NCBI GenBank assembly: GCA_963817735.1
Contig: CAWFPP010000004.1
Coordinates: 372,001 to 436,000, forward strand
Reading direction: 5' to 3'
Origin: Bog-473 sp963817735
GTDB taxonomy: Bacteria; Actinomycetota; Acidimicrobiia; Acidimicrobiales; RAAP-2
Length of the DNA stretch: 64,000 bases
Positions 53,243 through 60,726 of the stretch are shown here, one piece after another. Within the stretch, counting starts at the first letter, position 1. Every line of letters begins with the position of its first letter. The notes under the pieces are model-generated. The model was not told the DNA's origin and searched no databases. It saw nothing but the letters and a program-made list of their open reading frames with translations. Position numbers and translations under genes: made by a program.

Positions 53243-53340
53243 GCACGTAGTTTGACACAATAGAGGGGTGCTGTCCACGCTCCATGAGGAACAATGGTGA
53301 GTTCCGGGCGCCCGAACCTTACCGCGGTTTCTACCGCGGC
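53208..53340. promoter_or_regulatory. Paired ACCGCGGT palindromes: likely operator of the divergent pair
   Basis: ACCGCGGT occurs at 53208-53215 and 53220-53227, again at 53321-53328, and as ACCGCGGC at 53333-53340. Each pair has a 12-base period. The left pair lies within the first codons of the deoxyribosyltransferase-like gene and the right pair within the first codons of the XRE gene, almost symmetric about the shared promoter region (53243-53293). Likely bound by the XRE protein as two dimers that could loop. Confidence 0.65.
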
Positions 53341-53773
53341 TTCGTATCCCGACTGGCTGCTGCGCCTTCGTTCGGTCACCGTCGACGCCGGCATGTCGGT
53401 GTACAAATTGGGGTCCCTGGCCGGACTGTCGCAGAGCCATCTGAAGAAGCTCCTCACCGGCGAGGTCGAGAACCCACGGGCTGAGACCTTGGTACAGCTG
53501 GCTGCTGCCGCCGAGAAGCCCCTGGAATGGATCCTGCACGGCGACGAGGTCGTTGAAGAGGTCGTGCTCGGCTTGACGGAACCTCAGCTCGACACACTGA
53601 ATGCTTGTGCCTTTTTGGATGACTCCGACCTCACGAGCCTTGTCCGCGAGGCAGTAGTCCAGTTCGTGGATGCGCGCCGCACCGACCCGGACGTCGGCGA
53701 GATGTTGGAGAGGTTGCAGCGCCGGCGGGTGGCCAGATCTGCAGGTGCGACGAGCCGTTCCGGGGTGTCGTGA
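53294..53773 (+). CDS. XRE-family transcriptional regulator
   Basis: 159 residues. The helix-turn-helix region is about residues 25-75: SVTVDAGMSVYKLGSLAGLS, QSHLKKLLTGEVENPRAETL and VQLAAAAEKPLEWIL, a typical Cro/CI-type fold. The C-terminal part (TEPQLDTLNACAFLDDSDLT...) is helical and may bring dimerisation or ligand binding. ATG 53294 has AGGA at 53287-53290; GTG at 53297 is also possible. Divergent from the deoxyribosyltransferase-like gene with palindromes at both starts, so probably represses both genes. Confidence 0.85.
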   Translation: MVSSGRPNLTAVSTAASYPDWLLRLRSVTVDAGMSVYKLGSLAGLSQSHLKKLLTGEVENPRAETLVQLAAAAEKPLEWILHGDEVVEEVVLGLTEPQLDTLNACAFLDDSDLTSLVREAVVQFVDARRTDPDVGEMLERLQRRRVARSAGATSRSGVS

Positions 53774-54194
53774 CCGGCTCAGCCTTCCCAGGCTTGCTAC
53801 AGGTCTGGGAGTGTCCGACAGACCATGGGTTCGAGAGCTGACCGCTGTCGGTGCACTGAGCTGCAGCGCCTCGCCAAACGCCTTGCACCGTCGGACCGGG
53901 AATCGTTTCCGGATTCGTTCGACTTCGTCGCCCTGCCCTTTGCCGCCCGCACCCTGATGGGAGGGCCCTCCCCGCGAAGGCGCCGCCGATTTGTCGGCGG
54001 CGTCACCTTTCATGAGGGATCGAAGCCGGCGCGGTATCCGTATCCGGCGGGGAGGCTCCAGACTCCCGGCGCACCGATCTACTCTGTCGATGCTGGCGGA
54101 GGTTACGAGGACGACCTGACGCTCCCGGAGCAGCATGCCCCGTGCGCGCTGGGAAGGGCTCGACGCAAAAGCCGCAGAGGTGCACAAGGCATCC
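53774..54194. other. No supported gene
   Basis: Short frames on both strands; a minus frame near 53800-54000 is basic and without motif. GCGAAGGCGCCGCCGATTTGTCGGCGGCGTCACC near 53974-54007 contains a CGCCGCCGA/TCGGCGGCG dyad that could be a terminator-like hairpin but has no T-run. Confidence 0.4.
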
Positions 54195-54615
54195 TCACGG
54201 CGCTGGCTCCCAGAAGTAGCCGGTGGCGGTGTGGGTGCACACGACGCTCACGCCCGACAGGGTGGTGCTTTTCCCAAGATCTCCCGGGGGGCAGCGGTGG
54301 CCCGGGCCCGGAGGCTTGGGTGTCCGTTTGGGACGAGGAGCCTTTCGAACGGCGGTCCCAGGGACAGTAGTCGTGGTGGGCAGTACGAAGGTGGTGGTGG
54401 TGCGTCGGTGGATTGCTTGGTGTAGTGGTGGAAGGAGCCGATGTGGGAGCCACAGTTGAAGGAACCGCGGTTGTCGACGTCGGCGCCGAGCTTGCGGACG
54501 CGGTCGAATTCTTCGCGGTCGCCTTCGCCTCACTCTTGACCGGGCTTGTACAGGCAGCGCTTCCCAAGCCCAAGACGACCAGCGCGGAGACGGTGGCCCA
54601 TCTGATCTTTCGCAT
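54195..54615 (-). CDS. Small lipoprotein, frame broken in a GGT repeat
   Basis: ATG 54615 with AAGGAG upstream. The signal VSALVVLGLGSAAC gives a lipobox Cys at residue 22, and a long Ser/Thr/Pro linker (SASSAPTSTTAVPSTVAP) follows. Around 54395 (plus-strand GGTGGTGGTGGTG) the frame shifts; the other phase gives FVLPTTTTVPGTAVRKAP and ends in CPPGDLGKSTTLSGVSVVC and TGYFWEPAP at 54195. Repaired it has about 140 residues. The triplet-repeat context makes slippage or a base-calling error equally plausible. Function unknown; surface lipoprotein. Confidence 0.6.
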
Positions 54616-54957
54616 TTGATGACTCCTTCGGCTGCTGGCAACGAAGCATAAGTCCTGCTCATGGCGCGTGCGGGGTCGGCAGATCGCGGAGCTTACGGCG
54701 AACTTCGTTGCAAGTGACGACTTCGGAGCCCGACGAGGCATCACATCCAGTCGCGTCAGTTCGGCAAACCGGAAGGGCAGGTGCCGGAAACTGCCTCCCA
54801 CCAGGCCAACAGCGCACCCATCGGGATGTGGACGATCTTGACTTCGAAGGAGGGTCAAGAGGTGCGCGGCCACCGCTCATTTCGAGGGACGCCGCGCAAG
54901 AAGAGATAGGCACCGGTGCTCCCATCGGCGTGCAGGAACCGACTATGTGTGGGTGGC
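54616..54957. other. Intergenic, no supported gene
   Basis: Between the start of the lipoprotein gene and the stop of the methyltransferase at 54958, both on the minus strand. A minus frame of 118 codons (54659-55015) overlaps the methyltransferase end and has no motif. Nothing recognised. Confidence 0.4.
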
Positions 54958-55797
54958 TCAGAGGTGGCGACGCACGCGGCGAGTCGCCCTGCTCGCCAGG
55001 GGCCGCACGGCGCATGACGAGCGAAGGCCTTTTAGGAACTCGACGCTCGTAGGTCGAAAGGGTTGATCGGGCAACATGGAGCGGACGGTATCCCAGTCGC
55101 TCGCGACCGGGCTGAGGCGATCCTTCGCGCCTTCGCCGTTGGCGCTGCGATAAGGGAGAGAGAGGTACCGAGCAACTATTTCGTCATAGTGGTCACGGAG
55201 CACACTCGATGCTGGATCCAGGCCGCGAACAAGGCCCAATCCGGTCGGGCCTGAATCGACCACGGATACCTCAAGGTCCGGCCGCCATTCGCGGAGAAGC
55301 AGAATGAGTCGCCAGATATCACCACTCCAGATAGTTGTCGAACGTTCACGGTCGGCGGTGGTTTCGTCGATGGGCAGGCAATCATGGATCAGAATCGTTG
55401 AGGCGGGATTCGAGAACCGCTCGAGGTTCATGAAGTCTCGGAGCGCATATTCGAAGTGGTGCATGCCGTCGATGAAAGCTAGATCGACTGGCAAACCTCC
55501 GAAGAGTCGGGTCAGGTCATGCTGAGCGAAGAACTCATCGCTCGTCTGGCGGAAGATGCGGGTCCGCCGCCTCAGTGGGAATTGCAGTTCCGGGGACGGA
55601 TCAATTCCGATGGTTATCGTTCCAGGGAGAGCAAGCGTGATCGAACGGCCGGTTGAAACTCCAACCTCAACGTAAGTGCGGGGTACGAGGTGCTGATGAA
55701 TGCGGTCGAGCAGGCCGAAATAGGGCTGGCCGGACGGCACTCGTTGTTCGTAGGCCCAATCGATGATCCGCAAGACCTCCAAGTTAGATGAGCGCAC
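54958..55797 (-). CDS. Class I SAM-dependent methyltransferase-like protein
   Basis: 279 residues from GTG 55797. Motif I is YVEVGVSTGRSITLAL, then TITIGIDPSPELQF, DLAFIDGMHHFEYALRDF and STILIHDCLP. This is the Methyltransf_24-type fold, in which the DG and HD residues belong to the cofactor and metal regions. The C-terminal 90 residues are a species-specific extension ending in Arg-rich ATRRVRRHL. It is divergent from the broken SDR. Likely another surface-sugar or small-molecule methyltransferase; the acceptor is unknown. Confidence 0.75.
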   Translation of the reverse strand: MRSSNLEVLRIIDWAYEQRVPSGQPYFGLLDRIHQHLVPRTYVEVGVSTGRSITLALPGTITIGIDPSPELQFPLRRRTRIFRQTSDEFFAQHDLTRLFGGLPVDLAFIDGMHHFEYALRDFMNLERFSNPASTILIHDCLPIDETTADRERSTTIWSGDIWRLILLLREWRPDLEVSVVDSGPTGLGLVRGLDPASSVLRDHYDEIVARYLSLPYRSANGEGAKDRLSPVASDWDTVRSMLPDQPFRPTSVEFLKGLRSSCAVRPLASRATRRVRRHL

Positions 55798-55856
55798 GGT
55801 CTACCGCGTCTCTTACGATCCACCTGGAGGTCCAGGGCTCCTTATCGGCCGATCCT

Positions 55857-55910
55857 CCATGTGACCTTCCATGTGACCTTCCATGTGACCCTCCATGTGA
55901 CCCTCCATCT
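55857..55910. repeat. 12-bp tandem repeat, four copies plus part
   Basis: CCATGTGACCTT at 55857 and 55869, then CCATGTGACCCT at 55881 and 55893, then a diverged copy. Because the period is four codons, the repeat keeps the following SDR frame open (encoding FHVT/LHVT units). Confidence 0.85.
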
Positions 55911-56505
55911 GCCTGGTGGCATCGGCGCCGCCGCCGCGGTGGCCCTGGCGGAGGCGGGGGCCGACGTCGTGCTGGCCGCTCGCACCGAGGACCAGCTGCG
56001 TGCCGTGGCCAAGCAGGTCGAAGCGGCGGGACGCCGCGCCATCGTCGTGCCGGGCGACCTGACGGACTTCGATCTCATGGCCTCCCTCGCCGAGACCGCG
56101 TACAACGAGTTCGGCCGCCTCGACATCATCGTCAACAACATGGGTGGGACGATGCCGCGGCCGCTGCTCGACACGTCACCCCGCTTCCTCGAAGAGGCCT
56201 TTCGCTTCAACGTCTCGGCGGGCCATGCCCTGATCCGGGCCGGCGTGCCTCGCATGCTCGAGGGCGACCACCCCGGCGGCGCCATCGTCAGCATCTCGTC
56301 GGTCATGGGACACGTGGCCGGTCGCGGCTACGTGGGGTACGGCACCGTCAAGGGCGCACTCGAGCAGTACACGCGGCTGGCCTCGCGCGACCTGGCGCCG
56401 CGCATCCGTGTCAATGCCATCGGCGTCGGCTCCACCGCCACCTCGGCGCTCGACATCGTCATGTCGAGCGACGAGTTGCGCACGGCCATGGAGGACGCTT
56501 GGCCA
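55911..56505 (+). pseudogene. Short-chain dehydrogenase/reductase, truncated at both ends
   Basis: The frame starts in the middle of the TGxxxGIG dinucleotide-binding motif (GGIGAAAAVALAEAGADVVL). It keeps VPGDLTDFD, LDIIVNNMGG, IVSISSVMGH and the catalytic YVGYGTVKGAL (Tyr-x3-Lys), then RVNAIGVGST, and loses similarity after MSSDELRTAMEDAW near 56505. The first beta strand is missing and replaced by the 12-bp repeat. The C-terminal helices are lost. Probably dead or a domain fragment. The frame continues into the leader of the next gene. Confidence 0.75.
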
Positions 56506-56654
56506 GGGCAGTTGTCCTTGCTGTGCGGCCCATCCACTGGACACCGCCACGCCTCAGTTCGCCAAAAGGAGTTGATCGGTTCGGCTTACGTTCAGCAGGG
56601 GAATCGAACTGACCCACTACCCGCCAGAAAGGGCGGTTACGGTAATCTGCCGCG

Positions 56655-57641
56655 ATGGGAGCAGCCGTGCCGGCACCGTCCGGTGACCGTCGCGCGTGGT
56701 GGCTGCCACAGGGCAAGCGGGCGGCTGTCTGCTTTTCCATTGATGATGTTCACCCGGGTCGATCGACTGACGCGTATGAGGCCGGCGGAGACCTTGGAGC
56801 GGGAGCGCTCGGACACGTCGAGTGGCTGCTGGAGCGCCACCCGCAGTTACGCGTCACGCTGTTCGTGACCGCCGACTGGCGCGAACTCTCACCGTTTCCG
56901 ACGCGACGGCTGACCGCCCGCGTGCCGATCCTGCGCAATCGAATCTACCTGTCGCGGGTTCTCCCCAAGGGGACGATGCGTTTGGATCGGCACCCTGAAT
57001 TCACGTCCTTCTTGCAGTGGTTGCCGCGGACTGAGATCGGCCTGCACGGGCTGCATCATCTCCATCCGGGCCCGCGTCTCACGGTTGAATTCCACGACAG
57101 GACGGCGGCCGAGTGCGCGGACTTGCTAGGTCAGGCTCAAGCGATTTTCTCTGCAGCGAGCCTGCCGCCGCCGGAAGGCATGACGCCACCGAGCTGGGAA
57201 CTGTCGACTGACCTCGCACAGGGCATGGTTGAGAGAGGATTGAGCTATGTGGCTTCAGCGAGGGACATCGTTACCGATATAGGAACCAATTCAGTTACGG
57301 CGATGAGTGGTCTCCGCGGGGTGGCGTTGATACATCCTGAACTCATCCATCAGGATCGCCTGGTACACGTTCCCACCAACTTCCAGGCGACGAGCTCGGT
57401 CGATCGGGCCCTCAGCATCATCGAGTGCGGTGGCCTGCTGTCTATCAAAGCGCACATCATCAAGAACTGCTTTGGGCACGTTGCACTTGATGGGCTTGAT
57501 GAGCTCTACCGAAACTATCTCGACGTGCTGTTTGAGGAACTTACCCGGCAGTTCGGCGAATCGATCTGGTGGGCGACGATGGGCGAGGTCGCTGCGCAGG
57601 CGTACGAGATGCGCGAGACGAGAGCGGTGGTGGGGACTTGA
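56655..57641 (+). CDS. Polysaccharide-deacetylase-like protein
   Basis: 328 residues. The NodB-type opening is AAVCFSIDDVHPGRST (catalytic Asp-Asp), then RVTLFVTADWRE, IGLHGLHHLHPGP (metal-binding His pattern) and PPSWELSTDLAQGMVERGLS in the C-terminal half. This resembles carbohydrate esterase family 4 or the related DUF2334 proteins. No signal peptide is visible, so it would act in the cytoplasm. It overlaps the next gene by a TTGA junction, suggesting translational coupling. Substrate unknown; it could deacetylate an N-acetylated sugar. Confidence 0.75.
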   Translation: MGAAVPAPSGDRRAWWLPQGKRAAVCFSIDDVHPGRSTDAYEAGGDLGAGALGHVEWLLERHPQLRVTLFVTADWRELSPFPTRRLTARVPILRNRIYLSRVLPKGTMRLDRHPEFTSFLQWLPRTEIGLHGLHHLHPGPRLTVEFHDRTAAECADLLGQAQAIFSAASLPPPEGMTPPSWELSTDLAQGMVERGLSYVASARDIVTDIGTNSVTAMSGLRGVALIHPELIHQDRLVHVPTNFQATSSVDRALSIIECGGLLSIKAHIIKNCFGHVALDGLDELYRNYLDVLFEELTRQFGESIWWATMGEVAAQAYEMRETRAVVGT

Positions 57642-58603
57642 GCGACATCGATCTCTGGCTCAACCCACAAGGCATTCGGTCCGAGTACCTCGCCGCCCTG
57701 AACCGCTGCTTCGGACACTGGGGCGACGAGTCCACCTACGAATGGGCTTTCGAGCGCGAGGTGGATGCTCCTCGAGCAGATCTATTCGTGCTGCACCGGA
57801 GGGGCGAGCTCGTTGCAGGATCGGCGGTTACGTACCGGCGTGCTCGGCTGCACGGAGGAGGTGAGTTCGTCGCCGGGGTGATGACCGGCTCATGGACCCT
57901 TCCCTCTGGCCGGGGCCAAGGATGTTTCAGCCGCGTCATCGACGAGTCCGTTCGAATCGCCCGCTCCCGGGGCGCTGGGGTGTTGTTGGCCTTCGTGACG
58001 GAGGACAACGCGAGCCGTCGCCGTCTCCTCGCTGCAGGGTGTGTGTCGGCAGCCAGCTCATACATCTTCTCGACGCCAGACACGGCTCTTCCGAGCGGCC
58101 CGGTGATCGATCCTGAGCCGCTCGATGGGGCCACACTCTGGCCCGACGTGATGTCACGTCACGATGCCCTGCGGGCAGGTGCAACCCACTTCGTCTACAG
58201 CAGCCCCCGTACATGGGCTGGGCAGTTCTTGGAGCGACCCAGCCCCGTCGAGATTCTCGACGTCGGCCAGACCTGGTGCGTCATGGAGGACGACGGGCAG
58301 AGCGATCGTGTGCTCCTGATGCTCGAGCCACCGGGCGAGGCAAGCTCGAGCGCAGACGTTGTTCGCTCGCTGTTGGTTCGAGCTCGAAGACGCGACCGGC
58401 AACTGTTCCTGTTCACCATGAACGACCGCCGCATTGTGAAGGCAGCAACCTCAGCAGGCCTAGAGGTCAAGCCCGGTTTGCTGACCGCCCTCTTGGCTGA
58501 CGGTGATCGCTTGGCCGAAGCCAGCGGGGCGCGGGTCCCGGGCGGCGGTAGCGACCTCGAGCAGCTCGCCCCGTGGGCGTTGCAAAGCGGCGACCGGATG
58601 TGA
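57638..58603 (+). CDS. GNAT-family acetyltransferase-like protein
   Basis: 321 residues from TTG 57638, which overlaps the preceding stop codon (TTGA). The first half shows the GNAT fold: LFVLHRRGELVAGSAVTYRR, GGEFVAGVMTGSWTLPSGRG, the acetyl-CoA loop GRGQGCFSRVIDES, then VLLAFVTEDNASRRRLLAAG. The second half (PVEILDVGQTWCVMEDD, LFLFTMNDRRIVKAATSAG) could be a second, degenerate GNAT domain, as in FemAB-like or tandem GNAT enzymes. Coupled to the deacetylase-like gene, so both probably act on the same N-acylated sugar. Confidence 0.75.
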   Translation: MSDIDLWLNPQGIRSEYLAALNRCFGHWGDESTYEWAFEREVDAPRADLFVLHRRGELVAGSAVTYRRARLHGGGEFVAGVMTGSWTLPSGRGQGCFSRVIDESVRIARSRGAGVLLAFVTEDNASRRRLLAAGCVSAASSYIFSTPDTALPSGPVIDPEPLDGATLWPDVMSRHDALRAGATHFVYSSPRTWAGQFLERPSPVEILDVGQTWCVMEDDGQSDRVLLMLEPPGEASSSADVVRSLLVRARRRDRQLFLFTMNDRRIVKAATSAGLEVKPGLLTALLADGDRLAEASGARVPGGGSDLEQLAPWALQSGDRM

Positions 58604-59130
58604 AACGACGTGAAGACTCCCGAGCAGTGCCAGCGATCCTGGGCGGCGTCGAGGAGCTCGTAGGCCATCCCAGCAGCTGCCCGGCGCGAGCCGGCGCCGC
58701 GGATGACCCTGGTCCGCAGGCGAACGTCGAGGAGGTGGACCCGATCGGGTTCGTGGTCCGCAGGTTGATCCAGTGCTCGAGGGGGAAGTCGTAGAAGGCC
58801 AGCAGGACGTCGAGCTGGCCGGTGATCTTCTTGGCGTAGGGGATGCCGCTGAGCTCGTCGGAAAAGGCGCTGAGATTCGCATTCGCCCCGAGGAACCGTG
58901 CGGGAGCCCTTGGGCCACCTGGGACCCGATCGGAAGACCATGCTCGCTCGGCGTGGGTGCCTACCAGCTGCGCTGGGTCTGAAGGGCTTCCTGCACATCC
59001 CTGGCGCTGGCAGGAAGGACCACGGCCACGTCGTTGCCCGGAGCGGGACAGTCGGCTCAAGGTCTCCGACGCCAATGAGCCCCCGGGCGAAGCCTTTTCC
59101 GCCCCATTGGAAATGGTGCTCGGACCTGCG
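58604..59130 (-). pseudogene. IS256-family (Mutator-type) transposase remnant
   Basis: Minus-strand pieces in two frames: LLAFYDFPLEHWINLRTTNP (about 58790) and, in another phase, VRLRTRVIRGAGSRRAAAGM then AYELLDAAQDRWH (about 58650), the C-terminal signature of IS256 transposases (EHWIHLRTTNPIESTFATVRLRT). Upstream pieces (ANLSAFSDELSGIPYAKKIT, VVLPASARDVQEALQ) belong to the same gene. The catalytic N-terminal two thirds are lost. The remnant abuts the end of the GNAT gene. Confidence 0.7.
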
Positions 59131-59287
59131 CCTTGGTACTTTTGGTGGCGGAATTGGCCCAAGGGCCCCTGTCTACGGTTGCCGTCCGGTCATGTTCGTA
59201 GCAGATGCTCGAAAGATCCCCGACGACCACCTCTGCAGGAGGCGTCGCGGCCCAGTTTCCCACGAATTTGAGATATTCGTACAGAGA

Positions 59288-59660
59288 TCAGTTGGTGTGG
59301 AGGCTGTGCACGACCTGCCCTGCTGGTGACCTGGTCCCTCCGCTGTTGTAGCCAACCTGGAGGTCGATCCAATGGACGCCCTCGTCGAGTTGCCGGGTGA
59401 TCGTCTCGTCCTGGGTGGCGGAGAAGTGCTGCTCCGACGCCCCAGTGATCGACGTGCTGTCGCTCAGGGTCGAGCGGGCAGCCCCGCCTACGTGTCGAAA
59501 GCCTGCGCCCTCACCGGGCAGTGCATCCAATTCCCAGGAGACGACGCGGCACACGCCTGCGCCTCGCCGATGAAAGGGACATCTTGCGCCACAGGTCGAG
59601 CGCTGGACTGCGAAGAGGCTGACAATGGTGCGAGCACCAAAAGCCACGCTTCCCGGCTGG
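59288..59660 (-). pseudogene. PI-PLC X-domain-like fragment (tentative)
   Basis: A minus-strand frame contains SITGASEQHFSATQDETITR, then QLDEGVHWIDLQVGYNSGG and VVHSLHTN. This resembles the start of bacterial phosphatidylinositol-specific phospholipase C X domains (GAHxxxSATQ...QLxxGVRWxDLQ). The catalytic His of the usual GTHDS/GAHNS motif is replaced by Glu (GASEQ), and the rest of the barrel is absent. Probably a decayed fragment; weak call. Confidence 0.3.
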
Positions 59661-59832
59661 CGCGGTGGGAAGTTTTCGACACCACCCGCTTCGTTGTCCG
59701 ATGTCACTGTTCCATCATCCGAAACCATTCGTCACATTCAATAACGATGTGACCGGGTGTTCCTCGTGAAACAATTACCAAGTCAGAGAACTCGGTGATT
59801 ACGCGGTGCGATCGCCGCTGCGGCGTTGGTGT

Positions 59833-60309
59833 TTACAGCGAGCGATCGACCCAGCGTCGCGTTAACACGCAATTGCCGAGCCGGTTCGTTGCGTGGCGAC
59901 CGCTCGACTCGATCATGTTGGCGGTAAGCGAGAGGGCGCCGCGGAGGATGCTGCAAGGGATCCCGGCAACCGACCCGAATCCCGGCACGGACGGTCCGGG
60001 TGATGTCGAGCGGCGTGTCGAGGCGTCGCGAGGGCGAGCGCTTTCCTGCTGCTCAGATGGCCCGGTCCCGCCGGAGTGGGACGGCGCTGCGATGTCGTCG
60101 ACCGACGGGCGGAGCTCCCGCACACGGTCTCTTGCGGAATCCTCCGAGCGTGCCACATCCAGCTCCGTTTCCCAGGCGCGCGCTTCGTCGATCATCCCCT
60201 CGAACAGGCCCCGCACCGAGACACCGAGGCGCGCCGCCTCGGCCTCGACCCAGGCGCGCCGCTCGTGATCGAGCCGGATGCCTACAACGGTGGACTTTGT
60301 CGTCGCCAT
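59833..60309 (-). CDS. Ribbon-helix-helix-like DNA-binding protein
   Basis: 158 residues from ATG 60309. Residues 1-45 show STVVGIRLDHERRAWVEAEA, then ARLGVSVRGLFEGMIDEA, the strand-helix-helix pattern of the MetJ/Arc/CopG family. Then come a coiled-coil-like acidic part, an Arg/Ser linker and a weakly conserved tail that may be non-native. A composite GTTAAC/GTTTACA site is upstream and a second copy occurs 352 bases further. Probably an autoregulator, possibly an orphan antitoxin, but no toxin gene is adjacent. Confidence 0.65.
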   Translation of the reverse strand: MATTKSTVVGIRLDHERRAWVEAEAARLGVSVRGLFEGMIDEARAWETELDVARSEDSARDRVRELRPSVDDIAAPSHSGGTGPSEQQESARPRDASTRRSTSPGPSVPGFGSVAGIPCSILRGALSLTANMIESSGRHATNRLGNCVLTRRWVDRSL

Positions 60310-60726
60310 GACCCGTTAACAGTAACCCCGCGTGTTTACATCGGCGGGCGCAGAATGGTGGCAGCCAGGTGGTGGATGGTCCAGGCCCAGGCGTCGTCGG
60401 GGATGGGAGACGCTCTCGCGCCCGGCGATCCCGGTCTCTCGGAGAACCCATCGGCACCCGGGCGCAGCGGGTGGCGACCGCAGAGACGGTTATGAGCGAA
60501 CGTCCCCCGGGGACGCAGTGGCGCGGCCACGGAAGCGGCGCCGCCGACGAGGACTGGGGCGATCATGCAGCGGCTGCCGGCGTCGGGAATGAATCCGGTG
60601 CGGTCGCGCCGGCGTGTGGGCGTGCACCCTGGGGCGGGACGCGTGCGCCGGATCCCGCAGTCTGGTGTTAACGGTGTTACACAGGACGTTTACACCCCAA
60701 GGAGGCCGTGCAGGGCCTGGATTTGC
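60310..60726. promoter_or_regulatory. Intergenic with two GTTAAC-N13/15-GTTTACA sites
   Basis: Site 1: GTTAAC 60315-60320 and GTTTACA 60334-60340, 13 bases between. Site 2: GTTAAC 60667-60672 and GTTTACA 60688-60694, 15 bases between, same orientation. Site 1 is directly upstream of the ribbon-helix-helix gene and site 2 lies near the 3' end of the cyclase gene. Such AT-rich motifs stand out in this GC-rich region. The rest contains small frames without motif. Confidence 0.45.

Noticed and set aside
53974..54007. GC-rich dyad as a terminator for the XRE gene
   Set aside because: No T-run follows on either strand and it lies about 200 bases after the stop.
53243..54187. Upstream extension of the deoxyribosyltransferase-like frame to 559 codons
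   Set aside because: It lies antisense to the XRE regulator, has shadow composition, and the ATG at 53242 with the palindromic operator fits a start there.
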